This document shows positions 42,788-49,675 of a stretch of 64,000 nt of DNA, piece after piece. The stretch's first letter is position 1, and the number at the start of each line of letters is the position of its first letter. Under the pieces are notes generated by a model that searched no databases, was not told where the DNA came from, and saw only the letters and a list, made by a program, of their open reading frames with translations. The stretch comes from Anabaena subtropica FACHB-260 (GTDB lineage Bacteria; Cyanobacteriota; Cyanobacteriia; Cyanobacteriales; Nostocaceae). The DNA lies in contig NZ_JACJRF010000023.1 of NCBI RefSeq assembly GCF_014697105.1, forward strand, positions 23,032 to 87,031, written 5' to 3'. A program made the position numbers and the translations under genes.

Positions 42788-43978
42788 TTATTCTTTGCTC
42801 CCAACCCTAGCTAGACTAACTGCTTTAGGCTGCGATGTACCTAATGGTTGAGATGAGTGCAAAAGTGTTTTGTATAACTTGAGGTTTTCCGCAGTGATAT
42901 GTTCCCAACTATAATTTAATTGGATATTTCTTTGGGCATTCTTAGCCATTGTGGCTATTTCTTGGGGGTGGTGAATTGCCCAATCAAGGGAACTAACTAA
43001 AGAGTCTGTGTTACCAGCTTCAAATAGGGTTCCCATACCTCCATTAATTAATTGTTGGTGCGGCAGAATGTCACTAGCAACTACTGGTACACCTTCTTGC
43101 ATTGCCTCTAGCATTGCTAAAGGTAAACCCTCTAAATCAGAGGGTAAAACAAACATTCCAGCACTACGCACAATTTCCCATAAACGGGGTCCTCGGAGTT
43201 CACCTGCAAAGATAATATTGGGATTATTAGCGACTTTTTCTAATAATTGGGCGGTATAGGATTGGGTATCACTGACACCTCCAGCCAATACTAGTTTCCA
43301 TCCAGATGGTTGTAATTTAGAGAAGGCTTCAATTAGTAAGTCGGGACGCTTTTCTGGAACGATTCTGCCTAAAAATATCATGTAACGTCCTGGCTCTAGA
43401 CCGAGTTTTTTACCATAGGTAAAATTGGGGTCTGATTCACCATAGCCTGCGGGAGCATTAGGGATATAAACTGTCTCCCGTCCATAAGTTTCAGCAAAGT
43501 AGGTTTTCAGAGCATCGGAGACAACAACCATTCCGTGTGCAAACCGGACTGCTGCCTTTTCTCCAGTTTGAATCAGGCGAGTAGAGAAATTGCCCCATTT
43601 GGCACGTTGCCAATCTAAGCCCTGACAAGTGACTACAATTTTTGCTGAATTGGCAATTTTGGGTAAAAAGGTGAATAGAGAGGGGCCTAAAGCATGGAAA
43701 TGTACGATATCATATCTTTCTGCTGTCGCAGCGATCGCTCCTAATGCAGAGGTGACAAACGCATCAGCTCCCCTGACATCCATTCCAGGCAAGGAAATAA
43801 CTCGCACACCTTGAAAGTCATAATTTCCCAGCCAAGGAGTATCAGTATAGGAAGAACGAGCATATAAATCTACACTATGACCTTGTGCCACTATTCGGGG
43901 ATATACTTCCGCACAGTAATGCTCAATGCCACCCTGTTTAGGGGGAAGACCTTTTGCACCAATCACAGCAATTTTCAT
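42788..43978 (-). CDS. GT4-family glycosyltransferase
   Basis: A 396-residue GT-B glycosyltransferase. It opens with AVIGAKGLPPKQGGIEHY, which is typical of GT4 enzymes of exopolysaccharide loci (rhamnosyl/mannosyl type by general resemblance). The donor site has FLGRIVPEKRPDLLIEAF and the E-x7-E region around PSDLEGLPLAMLEAMQEG. ATG 43978 (MKIAVIG) is preferred over two upstream Met codons because it starts at the first strand. It is 66-117 bp from each neighbour on the same strand. Confidence 0.86.
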   Translation of the reverse strand: MKIAVIGAKGLPPKQGGIEHYCAEVYPRIVAQGHSVDLYARSSYTDTPWLGNYDFQGVRVISLPGMDVRGADAFVTSALGAIAATAERYDIVHFHALGPSLFTFLPKIANSAKIVVTCQGLDWQRAKWGNFSTRLIQTGEKAAVRFAHGMVVVSDALKTYFAETYGRETVYIPNAPAGYGESDPNFTYGKKLGLEPGRYMIFLGRIVPEKRPDLLIEAFSKLQPSGWKLVLAGGVSDTQSYTAQLLEKVANNPNIIFAGELRGPRLWEIVRSAGMFVLPSDLEGLPLAMLEAMQEGVPVVASDILPHQQLINGGMGTLFEAGNTDSLVSSLDWAIHHPQEIATMAKNAQRNIQLNYSWEHITAENLKLYKTLLHSSQPLGTSQPKAVSLARVGSKE

Positions 43979-44059
43979 AGTCATGATGTTCAATTTTTCA
44001 ATTTACATTGATGAAGAAACACACTAAATTCATGGCAGTTGGATAAAACTGCCGATTCG

Positions 44060-45274
44060 TCAGCTAATTACTGAGAATTCTTTTAATGCCCATCGATTTA
44101 ACATATCGCCATAAACATCCCTGACAACAGTACGAGCAGCGTAAGGTTGTGCTGTGCGTACACAGGCTTCACTGGGATAATTTTGTGAGTTTAACAGTAT
44201 CCGACGTAAAGCATCGGCTATACAGTCTGGTGTCCTTTGCTCACACACAATACCACTATCGGGATTGAGTAACTTGGGAGTTTCACCGCATTTGGTTGTT
44301 ACTACTGGTGTGCCACTAGCCAAGGCTTCTAATACAACCAGGGGTAAACCTTCATAAGCACTGCTGAGAACAAAAGCACTACTGAGCCGATGTAGCCTGG
44401 CCAGTTCGTTTTGTTTCAATGCTCCCAGCATTGTCACCCGATTAGACAATCCTAACTGTTCAATTTCTTGGCGTACTGGTGTCGCTAATTCTCCATCACC
44501 TGCTATCAAGAGGTGAGTATCGGGTTGATTTAAAGTTGCGAAAGCACGTACCAACAACACTGGATCTTTTTGTGGATGCAGTCTACCAGCAAATAGAACA
44601 AAACGAGTTTCTTCGGCTAGTCCCATCTGCAAAGCTAGTTCGCGCCGATTAGCTTCCCGTTGTGACTGACTCCAAGAATAGAAAACTTCGTTGTCAAAGG
44701 AGTTTTTAATGAATTCTACACGGTCTTGTAATTGGGGATAACGCTGCCGATAAAACTGTGCAGCATCAGTGTTACAAGATAAAACCTGACTAAACTGGCG
44801 GATTAATATACTCTCTAGGGCAAAATAAGCAGCCGGGAATCTACGCCACAGTATAGCTTTGCGGTCAGCCACAGTTTGCATCTGTGTGTGAATATCATTG
44901 TGGATAAATATCGTCTTTTCTCCCTGCCAGTTCATCGCTGCCAAGCTAGGCTCAAGCCGATGAAAGTGCATAAAATCCGAGGACAGGGAGCGGCCGAACA
45001 ACGCAGCCGTGTATTTAACTGTAGTGGGAATTAAACCTCTGATGTTGTCGTCTTCTAACTTCAGAATCGGTAAAAAGCTAATTTCTCTACCTGCAAATTC
45101 TGCTTCTTGCCATTTACCAAGGGTCTGACTAGAATCGCTGGCTGTTCCTACCAGTCGCACTTCAAATTCACTAGGGGCATACTTAATAAATGTGTTTATT
45201 AATGTCTGAATTCCTCCAATAGATGTGTGCCAGGGATTGAACTGGTAAAAAATTGTTAAAACTGGTTTACGCAT
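44060..45274 (-). CDS. GT4-family glycosyltransferase, first gene of the exopolysaccharide locus
   Basis: A 404-residue GT-B glycosyltransferase with N-terminal FYQFNPWHTSIGGIQTLIN, donor-domain FAGRLHPQKDPVLLVRAF and the E-x7-E region in SSAYEGLPLVVLEALASG. It is the most upstream gene of the minus-strand run. The promoter of the whole locus should therefore lie in the 596-bp region before it. Substrates are unknown. Confidence 0.86.
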   Translation of the reverse strand: MRKPVLTIFYQFNPWHTSIGGIQTLINTFIKYAPSEFEVRLVGTASDSSQTLGKWQEAEFAGREISFLPILKLEDDNIRGLIPTTVKYTAALFGRSLSSDFMHFHRLEPSLAAMNWQGEKTIFIHNDIHTQMQTVADRKAILWRRFPAAYFALESILIRQFSQVLSCNTDAAQFYRQRYPQLQDRVEFIKNSFDNEVFYSWSQSQREANRRELALQMGLAEETRFVLFAGRLHPQKDPVLLVRAFATLNQPDTHLLIAGDGELATPVRQEIEQLGLSNRVTMLGALKQNELARLHRLSSAFVLSSAYEGLPLVVLEALASGTPVVTTKCGETPKLLNPDSGIVCEQRTPDCIADALRRILLNSQNYPSEACVRTAQPYAARTVVRDVYGDMLNRWALKEFSVIS

Positions 45275-45870
45275 TACTCACACCCTAGACGATCCTAATC
45301 AACGCACGAGTTCACATTAAACTAAACAGGGAAAACACCGTAAAACGGTTGTAAAAAATATAACTGCTTTACTTAGTAACACACAGGTACATCGTAGTAT
45401 CTCTAGGTTTAAAAGTCACTGAATCATTCCACTCTTTACAAAAATTTTACATTTTAGAGAGTATATACACTTGTAAAGCACTTACGCAACAGACAGTTTC
45501 ATTAAATTAATTTAAATCAACTTCATCAAAACTTTATCACACTTGTGTATTCACTCGGAAATATGCGTGTTGTCCTTGGTTGTTGCTGGTACATTGGGTT
45601 TTCAATTCGAGATGCTGTGAGTATCAATAATTCTCTATTACCTCTTATCCTCACAAGAGTCTTCATCTTTCCTACTCCCCACCTGACAAGTGTAGGTTTT
45701 TAATCAAGTAATGAGTGATGACTACTTAATATATATCTTTCACTTTCTCAATAAGGGACTTCCAGATAAAAAAATATCCAACTAGGTTGGGTGCGTCAGT
45801 ATGAATAATTTATTGGTACCGCTAGGTTTTCTTGCACTGACGCACCCTACTAACTGGAACCCAGACTAAT
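45275..45870. other. Intergenic region upstream of the polysaccharide locus
   Basis: A 596-bp AT-rich region between the flavoprotein gene and the first glycosyltransferase, both on the minus strand. It must contain the promoter of the exopolysaccharide locus. The only distinct structure is the inverted repeat at 45789-45847. No NtcA-type box or additional ORF was found. Confidence 0.5.
45789..45847. repeat. Inverted-repeat element with GGGTGCGTCAGT ends
   Basis: GGGTGCGTCAGT (45789-45800) and ACTGACGCACCC (45836-45847) are perfect 12-bp inverted ends around a 35-base centre. The size and ends look like a very small non-autonomous mobile element. It sits just after the flavoprotein gene stop on its 3' side. 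Confidence 0.6.
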
Positions 45871-47139
45871 TTAATTTTGAATTTTGACTTTTAAATTGGT
45901 ATCAGCGCTATTTTCGGCCATAGCTGTTCCCGCCAAATAACCTGTTGTCCAAGCACTTTGAAAGTTAAATCCACCAGTCACGCCGTCAATATCCAAAATC
46001 TCTCCAGCAAAGTAAAGGTTAGGCACTAGTTTACTTTCCATCGTCTTAAAGTTAATTTCCTTGAGATTGACACCACCACAGGTAACAAATTCTTCTTTAA
46101 AGACTCCCTTACCATTAATTAAGTATTTTCCCAGGGTTAGTTCTTGAACTAGCAAATTTAAGGTTTTATTGGGTAATTCTGCCCAACGATCATCTGTGGT
46201 AATACCGACACGAGCGATAATGTATTGCCAAAGACGGTGAGGTAAATCAACACCACGATGTAAAGCGATCGCCCGCTTTCCCCATTCATTTTTGACTGCT
46301 AAAATTTTTTGTCGTACCTGTTCTTGGGAAAAATCGGGCAACCAATTCACTAATAAAGTTGCTTGATAATGATGTTCGTGCAACAGTCTTGCACCCCAAG
46401 CCGAAAGTTTGAGAACGGCTGGGCCACTCAAACCCCAATGAGTAATTAACAATGGCCCAGTTTGTTCTAGTGCTGATTGATCGCCAACACATAACCGCAA
46501 CCGCGCCGGGTTTACACTGATACCAGCTAATGCACGTAGCTTGGCCTCAGAAATATTAAAGGTAAACAGTGACGGTACTGGCGATTCAATGTGATGTCCC
46601 AATTCTTGGGCTAGTTGATAACCGATGCGACTGCTACCTGTAGCGAGTAAGAGGCGATCGCACTTTATCTTTTCTCCCGATTTGCAGACAATCTCAAACT
46701 GATTACCAAGTAACTGTTTAATTGAGACAACAGCAGTTCCTGTTAACAATTCCACCCCTGCTGCTTGAGCCGCATTCATCAAGCAATTGACAATAGTTTC
46801 TGAACTATCTGTAATGGGAAACATCCGCCCATCAGCTTCAGTTTTCAACTGCACACCTTGAGCAGCAAACCAAGCTACTGTATCTTGAGCCTGAAAGCGT
46901 GCAAAAGCACCTCTCAGCGCTTTACCACCTCTAGGATAATTCTGCACTAACTCATGCGCTTCAAAGCAAGCATGAGTAACATTACAACGCCCACCGCCAG
47001 AAATACTAACTTTCGCCAATGTTTGACGACTAGCTTCAATTAACACAACTTCTGCTTGAGGGTTGACTCTAGCACAAGCGATCGCACCAAAGAATCCCGC
47101 GGCCCCACCGCCAACAACTACAATTTTTGAAGGTAGCAA
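45871..47139 (-). CDS. NAD(P)/FAD-dependent oxidoreductase, BaiN/HI0933 (YhiN) family
   Basis: A 422-residue flavoprotein. The N-terminal FAD-binding fold has VVVGGGAAGFFGAIACA, the family tag SISGGGRCNVTH follows, and the C-terminal end has LYFAGEILDIDGVTGGFNFQ, which closes the FAD site. The family is widespread and mostly unassigned; BaiN acts in bile-acid reduction in gut bacteria, which is not a guide here. The gene starts 51 bp after the rubredoxin stop on the same strand, so the two may form an electron-transfer pair. The length is normal. Confidence 0.87.
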   Translation of the reverse strand: MLPSKIVVVGGGAAGFFGAIACARVNPQAEVVLIEASRQTLAKVSISGGGRCNVTHACFEAHELVQNYPRGGKALRGAFARFQAQDTVAWFAAQGVQLKTEADGRMFPITDSSETIVNCLMNAAQAAGVELLTGTAVVSIKQLLGNQFEIVCKSGEKIKCDRLLLATGSSRIGYQLAQELGHHIESPVPSLFTFNISEAKLRALAGISVNPARLRLCVGDQSALEQTGPLLITHWGLSGPAVLKLSAWGARLLHEHHYQATLLVNWLPDFSQEQVRQKILAVKNEWGKRAIALHRGVDLPHRLWQYIIARVGITTDDRWAELPNKTLNLLVQELTLGKYLINGKGVFKEEFVTCGGVNLKEINFKTMESKLVPNLYFAGEILDIDGVTGGFNFQSAWTTGYLAGTAMAENSADTNLKVKIQN

Positions 47140-47190
47140 TTTTCCAACTTTCTCTTCTATATCACCTACTTTCTAGGCTAGCGGTTATTA

Positions 47191-47355
47191 TCACCCATTG
47201 GCTGGTTCAAATAAATCTTTCGTCGCACCACAAACCGGACACACCCAATCTTCTGGGATATCTTCAAAAGATGTACCAGCAGCTATGCCACTATCTGGAT
47301 CACCTACTTCTGGATCATACTCGTAACCGCAAACACTACATACATGAGTTACCAT
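47191..47355 (-). CDS. Rubredoxin
   Basis: A 54-residue protein reading [18 protein letters not shown], then [20 protein letters not shown]. The two CxxCG knuckles (C6/C9 and C39/C42) bind a single iron, and the DWVCPVCG motif is the rubredoxin signature. A strong ribosome-binding site (GGGAGAGGGGT) precedes the ATG. It has no C-terminal membrane helix, so it is the soluble type and not the RubA photosystem assembly factor. It carries one electron for a partner enzyme; the flavoprotein gene 51 bp downstream is the best candidate. Confidence 0.95.
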   Translation of the reverse strand: MVTHVCSVCGYEYDPEVGDPDSGIAAGTSFEDIPEDWVCPVCGATKDLFEPANG

Positions 47356-47581
47356 ACCCCTCTCCCTGGATCATCGCAGTTCTGACTTTAGTATATATAG
47401 TCATTCACCACTGAAAACCCTTTTGCTCTCTGTGTCTTCTCTACATTCCCTGCGGGACGCTACGCGAAAGTGAGTTTGTGGTTAAAACAATTTCACCACA
47501 AGCTCACTTAGTAATGTTTACTCAGAATTCAACACTTTCCTACTAGACATAGGCTCTATTAGCCCAAAACTAGAATAATTG

Positions 47582-47623
47582 GTGACAATTTATACTATTT
47601 TAAATTTTTTTAGTCGTTATACT
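47582..47623 (+). promoter_or_regulatory. Candidate NtcA-activated promoter
   Basis: GTG-N8-TAC at 47582-47595, followed after exactly 22 bases by TATACT at 47618-47623. This is the canonical layout of NtcA class II promoters (GTA-N8-TAC, 20-24 bases, TAN3T), with one base off in the first half-site. NtcA is the nitrogen-control activator of cyanobacteria. No protein gene follows, only a short stretch ending in a terminator. Confidence 0.65.
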
Positions 47624-47630
47624 CATTTTT

Positions 47631-47675
47631 AGGTTCTACCTGGGAAATCTGAAGTGGCTTTGCCACTTCTTTTTA
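47631..47675 (+). ncRNA. Candidate small RNA under NtcA control
   Basis: About 45 bases from the predicted start near 47630 to the T-run. It has a short 5' hairpin (AGGT-TCT-ACCT), an unpaired GGGAAATCT, then a terminator hairpin GAAGTGGC-TTT-GCCACTTC followed by TTTTT. No open frame of useful length exists. The arrangement (NtcA promoter, short RNA, own terminator) recalls the nitrogen-stress sRNA NsiR4, which lowers a glutamine synthetase inhibitor in cyanobacteria. Identity with NsiR4 is not established here. Confidence 0.6.
47651..47674 (+). terminator. Intrinsic terminator, plus strand, with no upstream protein gene
   Basis: An 8-bp perfect stem GAAGTGGC/GCCACTTC, TTT loop, then five T. 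The nearest plus-strand protein gene upstream ends more than 20 kb away, so the hairpin most simply ends the small RNA. Confidence 0.8.
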
Positions 47676-47727
47676 TGGAACCACCTTCACTGAAAAAAAA
47701 GCAAAAGTCTTTACTTTTTACATTTAT

Positions 47728-48831
47728 TTAATCATTAGTCAACTCATCGCGCCATTTCGTCTGATTTTCCTTAATCTCTGTATCGGACGATGGGCTACGC
47801 CCCACTGTAGGCGATCGCGCTAATAGCCAGGACTTCCACGTCAAAGGTTTTTGCAGTTCCACATGATTGATTAATTGCATGATCGATTGATCTACTTTGA
47901 TAGGAGTCTTGAGATTAAACTGCATAGTTTGCAAAATTTTTCTCTCATCATTAATCAATTCCTGCACCAAAGAATTACTCAGCCACAACATAAAATGATT
48001 AAATAACCAACCATGTAAACCTTTGCGCTTCTTGGTGAAAAATATAGTTTGTACTTCTACTCTTTCCCCTTCGATTAGACGCAACGCCAACATAACATAG
48101 CAACGTCTTAAGTCTGTCCCTACGGTTAAAGTGAATGTACTACCATACCAATAGCAAATACTATAAATAGGATTTTTGTATAAAGGGCGAAATATTTTTT
48201 TGAAAAGCAAATCATGATTCTGCCTTTTATATTTACTAAAAATAATGGCATTTGGATTTAATTCTTGTTTTTCAAAGCCAATATCTAAAGTCTGAACTGC
48301 TTGGAAATATTGCGTATCAATAGCGTTCAGCATCATTATATGAGGATGACAATTCATCACAAACCGAGAACCCAGAACACTCTCCCACTCCTGAAACTCT
48401 AACTCTGGAACGAAGGGTAGAGATTCTCTTGGTATTTCTCCAGTCCAAATCCAGATTATTCCGTACTTCTCTATCGTCGGCCAAGTTTTTAACTTTAGTG
48501 AAAGAGGTTCTTCTAAACATGGAATCTCCACACATATACCATCAGCATTAAATTTCCAGTGATGGAAAGCACAGCGTAATTCATTACCTTCAACGATACC
48601 TTCACTAAGATGAGCGCCCATATGTGGACAGTAAGCATCACAAATAACTACTTGTTTATCTTGTCCACGATAAATTGCTAGTTCTCTACCTAAAAGAGTG
48701 ATTGGTTTAATTTCACCTATCCCTAAATCATTAGATAGTATTACCCAATACCAGCCTTCAATAAAACTTTCTGAATTATTAAAAACTTTAGGTTTATAAG
48801 TGGCTTTGATCTGCTGAGAATTGGCATCCAT
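47728..48831 (-). CDS. Rieske [2Fe-2S] protein, oxygenase-like but without the mononuclear iron histidines
   Basis: A 367-residue protein. The N-terminal Rieske domain has C68-P-H70 (CDAYCPHMGAHL) and C87-A-F-H90, enough to bind the 2Fe-2S cluster. The C-terminal domain is like that of Rieske non-haem oxygenases, whose iron is held by N-x2-D-x2-H-x4-H. Here the stretch is N169-A-I-D172-T-Q-Y175-F-Q-A-V-Q180, so both histidines are replaced, by Tyr and Gln. It may not be an active oxygenase, or it may use other ligands. Residues near 340-350 (ARSPTVGRSPSS) come from a dispersed repeat. No partner reductase is adjacent. Confidence 0.82.
   Translation of the reverse strand: MDANSQQIKATYKPKVFNNSESFIEGWYWVILSNDLGIGEIKPITLLGRELAIYRGQDKQVVICDAYCPHMGAHLSEGIVEGNELRCAFHHWKFNADGICVEIPCLEEPLSLKLKTWPTIEKYGIIWIWTGEIPRESLPFVPELEFQEWESVLGSRFVMNCHPHIMMLNAIDTQYFQAVQTLDIGFEKQELNPNAIIFSKYKRQNHDLLFKKIFRPLYKNPIYSICYWYGSTFTLTVGTDLRRCYVMLALRLIEGERVEVQTIFFTKKRKGLHGWLFNHFMLWLSNSLVQELINDERKILQTMQFNLKTPIKVDQSIMQLINHVELQKPLTWKSWLLARSPTVGRSPSSDTEIKENQTKWRDELTND
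47786..47818. repeat. Dispersed repeat (copy 2), in frame inside the Rieske gene
   Basis: A diverged copy (GACGATGGGCTACGCCCCAC, then TGTAGGCGATCGC) of the repeat at 135-166 and 51507-51538. Read on the minus strand it encodes RSPTVGRSPSS near the C-terminus of the Rieske protein. Confidence 0.7.
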
Positions 48832-49675
48832 GTGAGGTTTCGCTGACCGTGAGGCATTTTCTCTAGGAATAACATAGACAATTTATAAAAAAAGTGATTT
48901 TGGGTACTGGCATAGATAATCAAATTAATGATTAATCGGATTTAGCTGTTGATTGATTTCGGTGTGAGACTATATATAGCAATCTGATTTGATACTTGTT
49001 GGTGTAGCCTTGCTGACGCTGAAAAACCTCAGTATCTATAGGGTAGAGATTGTCCACTGTGTGATGATTTTAGTAGCTATACAGACTAAACTCACCTGCA
49101 TAGATCATTTAATTAAATCCAGGTAGACTTTGTTTTTGTAGTAGCTTATATTCACTTAATTTTTTCTTCTGGCTTCTCTATAGTAAGCAATACAGATTGA
49201 TTTATTAACTTACATGGCGTAGCAGACAATAGGAACTCTTATCAGGAAAAATAAAGCTCCTTATACAATATTGAGTTTTTTAAAATCAAAGATGATTTCT
49301 ATCATCAGTCTGGTATTTAAAAGTTATTATTAAAAATAAAAAATGTTGTTTGTAAAATCATCAGGTTAAAATTGAAAAAAAAGGATGCTTTCACAAGCAA
49401 CAGTCAGTATTTACCGGAATTTGTTATCATAAAACTAGATATTAGCTAATTATCTGCTGATTTTTCAATTATTCTAACTATTGTATTATTCTTCAGGTTC
49501 ATTATGTCTCAGGGCAACAAAGTTATCTACAATTAGTATGATGACAATATCTATTTATTGTTGCATTGAACGAGAAGCTTGACCAAACTGCAAGGTATAG
49601 TACCAGTAATACCTGACAACCAGCTAATACAGTTTTTTCGTAATACTGATGTGATTGATTTAACAGGAATCCCCT
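48832..49675. other. Long intergenic region without a recognised gene
   Basis: 844 bp between the divergent Rieske and WD40 genes, very AT-rich, so both promoters should be here. I see a short GTAGCCTTGCTGACGCTG repeat fragment near 49003-49021 and small palindromes such as ATTAATGATTAAT near 48925. No terminator, RNA gene or open frame with family features was found. Confidence 0.5.

Noticed and set aside
47127..47414. Plus-strand frame of 95 codons across the rubredoxin gene
   Set aside because: It is antisense to the rubredoxin, whose CxxC motifs and strong ribosome-binding site make the minus strand the coding one.
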